Source: Gammaproteobacteria bacterium (GTDB taxonomy: Bacteria > Pseudomonadota > Gammaproteobacteria > JACCXJ01). From it: DNA of 40,254 nt. Position 1 is the stretch's first letter, and each line of letters starts with the position of its first letter. Made by a program: the position numbers and the translations under genes. Under the pieces are notes generated by a model. The model was not told the DNA's origin. It worked only from the letters and a program-made list of their open reading frames with translations, and searched no databases. The stretch lies in contig JACCXJ010000283.1 in assembly GCA_013697045.1 (NCBI GenBank), positions 1 to 40,254 of the forward strand. The letters run 5' to 3'. This document shows positions 9,387 through 18,940 of this stretch, one piece after another.

Positions 9387-11399
9387 ATGTCAGAAAAATC
9401 GCTGCGAGCCTTTGTCGTCCGCCCCTTCGGAACGAAGAAGGATCGGAATCAGAATGAGGTCAACTTCGACGCCGTCCAGGAGCAGTTGATCGTTCCTGCG
9501 TTGGAATGCGTCGGGGTCGACGGCCGGACGACGCTCGACATCCTCCGCGCCGGCAACATTCGCGTGGACATGTTTCAGCGCCTGTTGACCGCCGATCTGG
9601 TCGTCGCAGACCTCTCAATCGACAACGCCAATGTCTTTTACGAGCTGGGTATCCGCCACGCGCTGCGCGAGAAGCGGACCTTCATGCTGCGTTGCGAGGG
9701 CGACAAGTACCCCTTTGACCTGCAGACCGACCGCTACTTCATCTACCAACGCGAGAATCCGGCGGCGAGCCTGGAGCAGTTGGTCGCGGCCCTGCGCCAG
9801 ACGCTCAACTCCGAGGAGCAAGACAGCCCCGTCTTCAAGCTGCTGCCCAACCTCCAGGCGCAGGACCGCTCGCGCTTCCTAGCCGTCCCGATGGACTTCC
9901 GCGAAGAGGTCGAGCAGGCCTCCGCCAGCCGACAGGCCGGTGACCTCGAACTACTGGGGGTGGAGGCGCGCGGCCTCGAGTGGGTGAGTGAAGGGCTGCG
10001 GGTCGTGGGCCGTGCTCAATTCAGGTTGAAAGCCTTCAAGGGGGCACGCGCGACCTGGGACGCCGTGCGTAACTTCGACCCTAAAGACCGGGAGGCGAAC
10101 ACGCTCCTCGGGACGATCTACCAGCGCCTGGGCGATCTGACGCGCTCGGACCAGGCGTTGAGGCGCGTGCTTGAGCGCAAGGACGTCGCCAGTTATGACC
10201 GGGCTGAAGTGCACTCGCTGCTGGGGCGCAACGCCAAGACGCAGTGGAAAGCCGATTGGGAGCGGCTGCCGGCCGAGCAACAGCGGCAGCGGGCGCTCAG
10301 GTCCGGCTTCCTGGAAGATTCTTTCAAAGCTTACGCCGGGGCCTTCAACGAGGACCTCAACCATTATTACCCGGGCCTCAACGCGCTCGGCCTGCTGACC
10401 ATCGAAACCGAGCTGGCCGCCGCATTGCCCGAGGTGTGGGAAGAGTGCATCGATGAGCCGGCAGACGCGCCGCGGCAGTTGGATGCGCTCAGGAAGCAGG
10501 CCGAGAAGTTGTCGGCGGCGGTCGGCCTCTCCTTGCAAGCCACTCTGGATCGGCTGGAGCGGGAAGGCAAGAGCGACGTTTGGGCCGAGATCAGCGAGGC
10601 CGACTTATGCTTCTTGACCGCCAAGCGTCCTGGCCGTGTGAAGAGTGCCTACCAAAAGGCTTTGGACGGCGCCGATGACTTTGCGGTCGAGGCCGCGCGC
10701 AGCCAAATCGTCCTCTACCAGCAGCTCGGCATCCTGGGCGACAACGTCGAGGCCGCTTTGTCCGTCTTCGCGCCCTCGACCGCCGAAGCCGGCGCCCCCC
10801 AAGGCGGGGAGAAGAAGAACCCGCGAGTCCTCCTGTTCACGGGCCACCGGGTTGATGACCCGGGCCGCAAGACCCCGCGCTTCCCGGCGGATAAAGAAAG
10901 CGTCGCGAGGCAAGCCATTAAGGATGCGGTCGAGAAGGAAATAGCAGAAGCCGGCGAAATTGCCTTCGGGATCGCGGGGGGAGCGAGTGGTGGCGACATC
11001 CTCTTCCACGAGGTGTGCGCCGAGTTGGGCATCCCGACCAAGCTCTACCTGGCCTTGCCGCCGGATCAGTTCGTCAAGGCTTCGGTCCAGTCGGCCGGCC
11101 CGCAATGGATCGAACGGTTCCGGCGGCTGCGCGAACGACTCCCCGAGCGGGTGCTGGCCGAGTCGGAGGAACTGCCGCGCTGGCTGCAGGAGAAGCCGAA
11201 TTACAGCATCTGGCAGCGCGACAATCTGTGGATGCTCTACAACGCCCTGGCCGCGGGCGGCGACAACGTGACCCTGATCGCGCTGTGGAACGGCGAGGCG
11301 GGGGACGGCCCCGGCGGGACGGCGGACTTGGTGGAGAAGGCCGGAGAGCGCGGGGCCAAGACGATCATTCTCAAGACCAAAGATTTGTTCGGGGTATAG
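9387..11399 (+). CDS. multidomain conflict-type protein: N-terminal Rossmannoid (DRHyd-like) + TPR/TRAFs-binding-like region + C-terminal SLOG-like domain
   Basis: N-term FVVRPFGTKKDRNQNEVNFDAVQEQLIVPALE...LLTADLVVADLSIDNANVFYELGIRHALR; middle helical repeats (ATWDAVRNFDPKDREANTLLGTIYQRLGDLTRSDQALRRVL); C-term RVLLFTGHRVDDPGRKTPRFP...FGIAGGASGGDILFHEVCAELGIPTKLYLALPPDQF. SD-like GAGGTGAG before ATG. Confidence 0.75.
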   Translation: MSEKSLRAFVVRPFGTKKDRNQNEVNFDAVQEQLIVPALECVGVDGRTTLDILRAGNIRVDMFQRLLTADLVVADLSIDNANVFYELGIRHALREKRTFMLRCEGDKYPFDLQTDRYFIYQRENPAASLEQLVAALRQTLNSEEQDSPVFKLLPNLQAQDRSRFLAVPMDFREEVEQASASRQAGDLELLGVEARGLEWVSEGLRVVGRAQFRLKAFKGARATWDAVRNFDPKDREANTLLGTIYQRLGDLTRSDQALRRVLERKDVASYDRAEVHSLLGRNAKTQWKADWERLPAEQQRQRALRSGFLEDSFKAYAGAFNEDLNHYYPGLNALGLLTIETELAAALPEVWEECIDEPADAPRQLDALRKQAEKLSAAVGLSLQATLDRLEREGKSDVWAEISEADLCFLTAKRPGRVKSAYQKALDGADDFAVEAARSQIVLYQQLGILGDNVEAALSVFAPSTAEAGAPQGGEKKNPRVLLFTGHRVDDPGRKTPRFPADKESVARQAIKDAVEKEIAEAGEIAFGIAGGASGGDILFHEVCAELGIPTKLYLALPPDQFVKASVQSAGPQWIERFRRLRERLPERVLAESEELPRWLQEKPNYSIWQRDNLWMLYNALAAGGDNVTLIALWNGEAGDGPGGTADLVEKAGERGAKTIILKTKDLFGV

Positions 11400-11700
11400 G
11401 TGTAAAAGCAAGATTGAGGTCACTACGGTTTACCCCCCAAGGTAAGAAAGAGGAGCATTTATGGGTGACCTGACTCAACACTTCGAAAAGCTTCGCCGAG
11501 TAGCTCTGGCCATGATGGGATGCGCGCGTTCTGGTTCCTGATATCCTGGCGGTCTTGACTGACCACTCCATTGACAACTCGCGTTGAAATTCCTATCCTT
11601 CGTTTCCATCGCCGACAACGGCTCCCCTACCGAAACCGCCGAGGATACGGCGAAGCACAAGACCGCGGCCGGGAATGAGCTGACGGTGACCGGCCGCGAT

Positions 11701-11740
11701 TACTTCGGGGTGGTTACTTCGGGTTACTTCGGTACTTCGG
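11701..11740. repeat. cluster of four TACTTCGG direct repeats
   Basis: TACTTCGG at 11701, 11715, 11725 and 11733. Confidence 0.6.
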
Positions 11741-12232
11741 GGCCAGAGTAAAAACTGTTTACATGTGGTAGTCTAAGCGCTGTTTCACCGAACGAGCAAG
11801 TGGACTTGCGCATGGCCCGCCTATGTAGGCTTTTTCTTACCTTCGATCCACCAGCATGTCATACAACGCGGCAATAATCAGCAAGCCTGTTTCTATGCAA
11901 GTGGAGTCATGCAAACGGTCGAGCGCCGCTATATCCGACTATCAAAAACACGTACACCTCGAAGCGGCACGCTCTCTGAGGGCCGGCATCCCGCAAGCTA
12001 GGTACCAAGTGAGCGCTATCTCCTTACGCGTTATATCAACCCCGTACCTGCCAACGTCACGGAGTGTCCGGACGATTACCGCTCGAGCAGTTACATTTTA
12101 CCCCGAACTCGCCCGAATTACTCTGCTCCCAATTCCCCGCGCCAATCAGCGTCAACTTTTTTAGGCTAGTTGGTTGCGCAGCGGACAAAGATATTCAAAG
12201 CAACACACCTAACGGTTGTAATTATAGTTCTT

Positions 12233-15200
12233 ATGGACAATCATCTTATCATCGGCCTGGGCGGGACCGGCGGAAAAATTATTCGCGCTTTGCGGAAAGC
12301 CATCTATCAAGCATTTCGCACGCTGGAGCCTCACACTGCCACAATGCGTTTCCTTTATGTTGATTCAAGCAAGGAAATGATGAGGTTAGATGATCCGAGT
12401 TGGAGAATATTAGGGAGAAGCGTCCAGCTTGATAACCGCAGCCAACTGCTCATTACCGGGTCGGACCTTAGACAGATCCTTGCCAACCTCGGTGCTTTCC
12501 CCCAAATTCGACCCTGGATTGGAGACCGCGCACAGTGGCGTGACATTTTGAACAGCTACGTAGGCGAGTCCCTTGGTTGGCAAAAGCGCCGTCTTGGGCG
12601 TTTTCTCTTCGCTTGTAAAGCACGTCATTTTACAGCTCAGCTTCAGGCGCTGGCGGGTGATATGCAGACCTCCAAAACTTCGGCAATCACTTTCCATATT
12701 TGTTGCGGTCTAGCTGGCGGTACGGGGAGTGGTAGCGTGATTGATGTCCTATGCCAGGTTCGCCATATGTTCCGTGATTCACGCACTTATAGGATCATCT
12801 TGTACGCTCTTTTGCCTGAAGACTTCCCCCATCCCGGCTGGGATACCGGAAATTATCACGCAAACGCATATGCAGCGTTGTTAGAACTGAATGCCTTGAG
12901 CGTAGGGGCGTTTCAGCCCCACAACGTCGCGGAAAATGGAAACCGGCTCCATTTGCCCGATCCCTTTAACGGATGTTACCTCTTTACGAATCAAAATGTG
13001 AACGGTCTTCAGTTGGACGTAACTGAGCTACCAAACGTCATGGCAGATTTTCTCTTTCAAAAGATTGCTGCAGCAACGTCAATGAATTCGTCAGTGCTGG
13101 CAAGAATGGAAGATGCCGAGAACGGTGATGCGACGCCAGAGTCCCGACCGGGTACCGCTATTGGTGAACGCAGCAAGCGTTTCCTGACGTTTGGCATCAA
13201 GCGCCTCATGATCCCGGAGCAGGAGATTCGAGAATACCTGACGTTTAAGTTCGCCCGCCAGGCTGCACTGCAACTTCGCTTTAATAACTGGTCGGAGAGC
13301 CTGGGATACCTTGACGTGCCCCACAACCAGGATTTAAGGGACTTCGAGCGTCAGGAAATGCAAGAACGTTGGCTCATCAGCGATGACCACCTTTGTTTGT
13401 CGCGCGGCATCTCGGCCGAGGAAGCTAACAACAAGGAATGGAAAACCATACAGCAAGAGTGGACAGCGACGATACCGGAGCTCGTGTTGTCTTTAGTCCG
13501 GGAGCGGGAGATGCGTTACTGGCTAAAGGATCTAGAGGAACTTTGCGCACAACGCTTCGATGACAACTACCGTGGCATCGGAGTGCGCAAGTTTTACGAC
13601 ACGAAGCTGGCCGCTCGGCAGGAGCACGTTAGGACGATCCGGCGACGCATCGAAACCGGGATATTCAAGGACTGGGAGAACGGCGTGCGCTCGATGCACG
13701 ACCTCTCTCGTCTGGTCAATGCGCTGCTCGGTGCGTTGGATGAACGCCTTAAAGCCGCTGACCACCGGATTACTAAAGCGAGGGAGAACGAAGAGTATGC
13801 GGCCAACAAGGTCGCCGCGAATCGCGCCGAATGGACTAAAGTCGGTCTTCTGTCCCAATGGCTCGGTAAACGCCACAGTCTACTCGGCGCGCACGCCGAG
13901 TGGTTGCGGGATCTCTACATCTATCGTACCCAAGTCGAGGCGTGGAGCTTCGCGAAGCGGCTGCTTCAGGATCTCATTCCGGAAATTACGCGCCTAGGTA
14001 TTGATCTCCAGAACTGTGCTGCGCTCATCGATGATGGGATAAAAGAGTTCAATGACCGGATCGCGCAACGCTGCAACCACGAAATACCGGATCTGCGCCA
14101 GTCGGTAGTTCGCTTCTACAAGCCGGAAAAGGTCAAGCAGTTTGCTAGGGATCTGGAGAAAGATCAGACCGAACAGTCTCGACAGGCGCAACGAGTGCGC
14201 CGAGCCTTGATACAGCAGCTGGGAGAAGATCCGGGGTTCGCGGCGTTTCAGGGTCGCCTCACTAGGCGGCATTTCCTCGATACTCTGGAACAGCAATGCG
14301 AGACGAACGCTAAAGCCGCTCATGATAATCTGATAGCAACCCACAAAGAGCGGAGCCCGCTATTCGGGGTGAATATTGTCGACGCCTTGGAGCAAGAGTT
14401 CTACAAGAATGAAGAAAGACTCAGAAGTTTTGTCCGTGATCTTGTCACCATGACGGGCAACTATCTGGACTTTAATACTTCCGAAGTGAATCGAGTAGCG
14501 CTAGGCATCCCCCCGGAGATACGGACACGGATTTCCCGATTCATGATCATTATCCCCAAGGCACAGGAGCATATAGCGTTCGCAGAAAAGCTCAAAGCGC
14601 TCTTTCGCCAGCAGTTAGGTGGTGACATTCCGATAGAGATTACTGAAGATAAAGAGCGACCCAATGAAATCACACTCATTGGCCTGACCAATCTTTTTCC
14701 CTTACGGTATATCAAACCATTGACCCTCCTAAAAGAACGATATGACAATCGGGTCCGCCAAGCGGATAAACCGGCAAAGGTGAAACTCGAACTGCATTGC
14801 GAAGGAGATGGGTCGCAGTATCCAAAACTCTTTATCTCTTCCCAGGTGCTCGATATTGCGAAGGACTTCTTTACGCAGGCTGACGCGACAATCGTTGAGT
14901 CCGTGCTCGGGCATACGCTGGTGCTGCGTCCGAACGATGATCTTCCATTCAATTTGGTAGCGTTGTGGCAAGAGGGGCAGGTGGACCCCCGGCTGAGCAT
15001 TGCTGACGCCCGACAGAAGTATCAATCGAAACTGCGTAGAGGGTCGAAACTCTACCTCGTGTATAAAGACCGAGGGCCCGATAGCGCTACTCTCCAAGCG
15101 TTGCGAGCGCACACCGGCTATGAGGTCATCCCGATTTTCTCCACGTTGATGGAGCAGGCATTGTGGACCGGTGACAGCGAACGCGTCCTCCACGAACTCG

Positions 15201-16315
15201 AAGAACCGTATCTTGTTCGCAGTGATCCGTATGCGGAGTCGAAGCCCATTGCCGACCCACAGTGGTTCTATGGGCGGGAGAAACTGCTGCAACGATTGCC
15301 TCGTGTACTGGCCCAGGGGCAACATGTCGGCGTTTTTGGTTTGCGCAAGGTAGGAAAGACGTCACTCGTTAACCAACTCCGCCGACGTTTTATCAGTACT
15401 CCAACAGTCTTTATCGACTGCCAAGTCTTGTCAGCACGAGCGAACCCTTACTTTCACGAAATATTGCAGCAACTGCAAAAGGCCCTATCTGTCCAAGGCG
15501 TCGATGACCTGCCGGCGGTGCCGGCAACTGTGGATAGCGAGATCTTTCGACGGCAGTTCCTGACCTTTTTCGAGCGTTGGGAGAGCAGTGGGCGACCGGG
15601 CTCATTCCTCATCATTTTCGATGAGGTCGATAAATTCTTTCCCAACCGAGAGATCCCGAACAGTACCGTGATCCTCGCCGAATATGTCCACTGTTTCCGT
15701 GTCCTGCGAGGTCTAGCTCAAACGCGCCAATGTCTCGTGCTGTTGGTAATCGCCTACCGCCCGGAGGTGAATCGCCATAACCTTCTGGCTCCTGGTGTGG
15801 GCGAGAATCCTATGTTTCGTTCCTTTCAGGAAGAGCATCTCGGTTTTCTCGCCGCTGCAGACAGTAACGCGCTGTTACATGATGTTGGCCTCTGGAAGGA
15901 AATTACCTGGGATGGGCCCGCGCGCCAGCGAGTTTTTCATTACTGTGGTGGTCACCCATTGGTGACCCGTCTGTTTGCGAGCCAAGCCTGCGAGGAGGGA
16001 GTACGCAAAATGATTGACGTTACACGGGTCGAGGAAGTCGCAGCCGAAATTCAAGCGACATTTCGCCGTCACGACATCGGTAATTATTACAAAGAAGGGA
16101 TCTGGGATCTGTTACGGGAGGAAGAGCAGCAGGTACTGAACGCCATCTGTCGGAACGGAACTGACGGAATTCCGGAAGCAGAATTGGCGGGCGAGCGCCG
16201 GGAAGACGCCTTAAGCAGTCTTGAACATTTCGGCTTGGTGACAAACGCGGACCGCAGGCTGCATCTGACCAGTGCGCTTTTCCGCTCCTGGGTACAACGG
16301 AGACTGAGCGTATGA
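12233..16315 (+). CDS. tubulin-like (Tubulin_2-type) protein fused to C-terminal STAND/AAA-type NTPase
   Basis: N-term MDNHLIIGLGGTGGKIIRALRK and tubulin/FtsZ-like loop GLAGGTGSGS (12707-12736); C-term Walker A GLRKVGKTSLVNQL (from about 15338), Walker B LIIFDEVDKF (from about 15608), winged-helix-like tail. ATG at 12233 preferred to TTG at 12170. Confidence 0.8.
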   Translation: MDNHLIIGLGGTGGKIIRALRKAIYQAFRTLEPHTATMRFLYVDSSKEMMRLDDPSWRILGRSVQLDNRSQLLITGSDLRQILANLGAFPQIRPWIGDRAQWRDILNSYVGESLGWQKRRLGRFLFACKARHFTAQLQALAGDMQTSKTSAITFHICCGLAGGTGSGSVIDVLCQVRHMFRDSRTYRIILYALLPEDFPHPGWDTGNYHANAYAALLELNALSVGAFQPHNVAENGNRLHLPDPFNGCYLFTNQNVNGLQLDVTELPNVMADFLFQKIAAATSMNSSVLARMEDAENGDATPESRPGTAIGERSKRFLTFGIKRLMIPEQEIREYLTFKFARQAALQLRFNNWSESLGYLDVPHNQDLRDFERQEMQERWLISDDHLCLSRGISAEEANNKEWKTIQQEWTATIPELVLSLVREREMRYWLKDLEELCAQRFDDNYRGIGVRKFYDTKLAARQEHVRTIRRRIETGIFKDWENGVRSMHDLSRLVNALLGALDERLKAADHRITKARENEEYAANKVAANRAEWTKVGLLSQWLGKRHSLLGAHAEWLRDLYIYRTQVEAWSFAKRLLQDLIPEITRLGIDLQNCAALIDDGIKEFNDRIAQRCNHEIPDLRQSVVRFYKPEKVKQFARDLEKDQTEQSRQAQRVRRALIQQLGEDPGFAAFQGRLTRRHFLDTLEQQCETNAKAAHDNLIATHKERSPLFGVNIVDALEQEFYKNEERLRSFVRDLVTMTGNYLDFNTSEVNRVALGIPPEIRTRISRFMIIIPKAQEHIAFAEKLKALFRQQLGGDIPIEITEDKERPNEITLIGLTNLFPLRYIKPLTLLKERYDNRVRQADKPAKVKLELHCEGDGSQYPKLFISSQVLDIAKDFFTQADATIVESVLGHTLVLRPNDDLPFNLVALWQEGQVDPRLSIADARQKYQSKLRRGSKLYLVYKDRGPDSATLQALRAHTGYEVIPIFSTLMEQALWTGDSERVLHELEEPYLVRSDPYAESKPIADPQWFYGREKLLQRLPRVLAQGQHVGVFGLRKVGKTSLVNQLRRRFISTPTVFIDCQVLSARANPYFHEILQQLQKALSVQGVDDLPAVPATVDSEIFRRQFLTFFERWESSGRPGSFLIIFDEVDKFFPNREIPNSTVILAEYVHCFRVLRGLAQTRQCLVLLVIAYRPEVNRHNLLAPGVGENPMFRSFQEEHLGFLAAADSNALLHDVGLWKEITWDGPARQRVFHYCGGHPLVTRLFASQACEEGVRKMIDVTRVEEVAAEIQATFRRHDIGNYYKEGIWDLLREEEQQVLNAICRNGTDGIPEAELAGERREDALSSLEHFGLVTNADRRLHLTSALFRSWVQRRLSV

Positions 16316-17850
16316 AAGGCCACAATCCGTACAATTGCGCGATCCCTGGGAATCTCTTTGTGGGCTACGATCGTTTGCGCCAGGAGCTGCTCAACGGCTT
16401 TCGTAACGGCCGTTCCTACGCCATTCTGGGGGGTCGCCGCTGTGGCAAAACGTCGCTGCTGAAGCAGCTTAGGACTGACCTCGAGACTGCCGGGCTGGCA
16501 CCTCTGACCCCTGTCCCGCGGTTGGTTGATATCCAAGCCCTTGGCCGCTGTACGCCACAGTTGCTGTTTCACGAGCTGTACAGAACGATTGTACAGGACG
16601 TCGACGCTCAACCCTTCCACACGAGGGAAGAAGGCCGAGAGTACCGGGACTTCCTGGCTGCCTTGGGAGACGCCAAGGCGCTCCTCGATAAACGCTATGG
16701 GCGAGCTTGGGTGGTAATTTTGCTGATTGACGAATTGGATGCGGCCATCAGTAAGTTGCCCGATGATCAGTTCTTCCAAAATTTGCGGAATCTACTGATG
16801 ATGTCAGACTTCCGCAATCACTTTCGCGTGGTCGCCAGTGGGGTGAATGGGATGGCCAAACTGATTACGTCTGGTTGCTCTCCGCTAAACAATTTACGCA
16901 ACAAATACTTGAGCATCCTGTCTATAAGTCAGATGCATGAGCTTGTTTTGCACGGCTTTCAGCAAGGACTTGATCCAGACGCAGAATCCTTACTGTTGCA
17001 GCTAACTGGGAGGCACCCTTATCTGGTACAGGGGCTGCTGGAGAAGCTGTATGATGCAGGGGGTGTACCCGATCGCGCAAAGATGCAAACTGCCGCCGGA
17101 GACTTTCTCCGGGAACACCGCGATTTCACTCGATGGCTAGAAATGTTTGGGTCAACGGAGCACGGGGTGTATCAGTTGCTTTCGCAAACGACAGATGGGA
17201 GGTTGCATGTCCGTGATCTCCGCTTCGGCCTCGATCCGTCATTGGCTCCCAATCTTGACGACGCGCTGACTGTCTTGAGTTATCATGGAGTGATTGACGA
17301 CAGCGATCCGGATAGACCCTGCATCGCCGGCGCCATGTTTCGAGATTGGTATCATGCGCACGGATCACGCCAAGTGATTCAGTCGGCAGCGCAGCAACTC
17401 GTGGCGGTGCGCCTGTTTATCAGTTACTCTCACAAAGACGACGAGTTGCGGAGGGAATTTGAACCTCATCTTGCCCCGCTCAAACGTCAGGGATTCATTG
17501 AGGTCTGGCATGATCGTCGGATTAGCGCGGGGCAAGCATGGGAAGAGGCAGTCGATGACAACTTGGAAGCAGCGCACATGATTCTGCTCCTTATCAGCCC
17601 AGAGTTCGTTGCTTCGGAGTATTGTTATGCCAGAGAAATGCAACGAGCACTGGACCGGCATAACCAGAAGCAGGCACGGGTGATTCCAGTAATCGTTCGC
17701 CCAACAGATTGGACAGGCCTCCCCTTCAGTAAACTGCAGGCGTTGCCTCCGGATGACAAAGCAGTGACGACGTGGCCGAATCGTGATAGCGCTTGGCTCA
17801 CCGTGGCACAGGGCATTCGCAGGGTGGTGGAGGAATTACGGAAGCGGTAA
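16312..17850 (+). CDS. STAND NTPase with C-terminal TIR domain
   Basis: Walker A GGRRCGKTSLLKQL, Walker B VVILLIDELDA; C-terminal TIR RLFISYSHKDDELRREFEPHLAPLKRQGFIEVWHDRRISAGQAWEEAVDDNLEAAHMILLLISPEFVASEYCYAREMQRAL. ATGA overlap with preceding stop. Confidence 0.9.
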   Translation: MKGHNPYNCAIPGNLFVGYDRLRQELLNGFRNGRSYAILGGRRCGKTSLLKQLRTDLETAGLAPLTPVPRLVDIQALGRCTPQLLFHELYRTIVQDVDAQPFHTREEGREYRDFLAALGDAKALLDKRYGRAWVVILLIDELDAAISKLPDDQFFQNLRNLLMMSDFRNHFRVVASGVNGMAKLITSGCSPLNNLRNKYLSILSISQMHELVLHGFQQGLDPDAESLLLQLTGRHPYLVQGLLEKLYDAGGVPDRAKMQTAAGDFLREHRDFTRWLEMFGSTEHGVYQLLSQTTDGRLHVRDLRFGLDPSLAPNLDDALTVLSYHGVIDDSDPDRPCIAGAMFRDWYHAHGSRQVIQSAAQQLVAVRLFISYSHKDDELRREFEPHLAPLKRQGFIEVWHDRRISAGQAWEEAVDDNLEAAHMILLLISPEFVASEYCYAREMQRALDRHNQKQARVIPVIVRPTDWTGLPFSKLQALPPDDKAVTTWPNRDSAWLTVAQGIRRVVEELRKR

Positions 17851-17920
17851 ACGGTAGCTGTTGACTGTACGGCCTTCGCCGAATCTCGGATTATGCCCAG
17901 CGCGAACGGGGAACGGCTAG

Positions 17921-18387
17921 CTAGGGGCCGTAGCCGAGCCCGTACCCCGCCAGGCGCCCCACGGTCTTCAGGGCCGACCGTGGTGCCGCGTGGAAATCCC
18001 GGCGGAGGCGCAGGAGCCGGGGGATCCCGGCAGGCGCGCGCGCGATGCCGACCAAGAGCTTGCCGAGGCGGGGGCGGCCATCGGCGCCGAGCGCGTCCAG
18101 GGCGAGCGCCCCCACACCCTCACGCGACATCGGGGCTGCAGCCAGCAGGCAGAGAACTGCGGCCCCAACTCCTCGCCGCACGCGGGACAGCGCCAGGCCG
18201 GACCGGCGGCCGGTGCCGCACCCTCTTGATGCGTGTGCACGATCGACAGCGCGCGGGCGGCCGCCCGCTCGTCCAGCACCCAGACGGAGTGCAAGGTGTC
18301 TTCGGTCATCGGGATCTCGCCGCGCGCGCCGAACAGCGCGTCCCGGCGCACCTCGGCCCTACGCCTCACCGCTTGACCAGCGGACAC
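17921..18387 (-). pseudogene. DUF2007-like signal-transducing protein remnant, probably frameshifted
   Basis: ARGEIPMTEDTLHSVWVLDERAAARALSIV ... WRCPACGEELGPQFSACW, then frame is lost. Confidence 0.45.
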
Positions 18388-18451
18388 ACCGCACCAATTT
18401 TTAATTTCGAGTCAGCGGCCGGAGCAACCGGCCCCGACCCGGCAGGCGGAC

Positions 18452-18940
18452 TTACTCCGTATTCGTAACCCGGCCCAAGAGGGCGACGGCATGAGCCGCG
18501 ATACCCTCCTCGCGGCCGGCGAAACCCATGCCCTCGGTCGTGGTCCCCTTGAGGTTGACTTGTCCCGGATCGATCCGGAGATCCGCGGCGAGATTCTCGC
18601 GCATGGCGGCGAAATAGGGCGCGAGCTTGGGTTCCTGCGCGACCACCGTGGCATCGACGTTGGCGACCTGGAAACCGAGCGCGTCGATGAGGCCGAGCGT
18701 CCGGCGCAGCAGGATGCGGCTGTCGATCCCCGAGAGCGCCGATTGGGACTCGGGGAAATGCCGGCCGATGTCGCCCAGGCCCGCGGCTCCCAAGAGTGCA
18801 TCGCAGACCGCATGGATGAGCGCATCGCCGTCGGAATGGGCGAGGAGCCCGCGCTCATGTGGGATCGTCACCCCGCCGAGCACCAGGCGCCGGCCCGCTA
18901 CCAGGCGGTGGGCGTCGTAACCGTGGCCGACGCGCATCAT
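18452..18940 (-). CDS. ispF: 2-C-methyl-D-erythritol 2,4-cyclodiphosphate synthase
   Basis: MMRVGHGYDAHRLVAGRRLVLGGVTIPHERGLLAHSDGDALIHAVCDALLGAAGLGDIGRHFP, 162 aa. Confidence 0.96.
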   Translation of the reverse strand: MMRVGHGYDAHRLVAGRRLVLGGVTIPHERGLLAHSDGDALIHAVCDALLGAAGLGDIGRHFPESQSALSGIDSRILLRRTLGLIDALGFQVANVDATVVAQEPKLAPYFAAMRENLAADLRIDPGQVNLKGTTTEGMGFAGREEGIAAHAVALLGRVTNTE

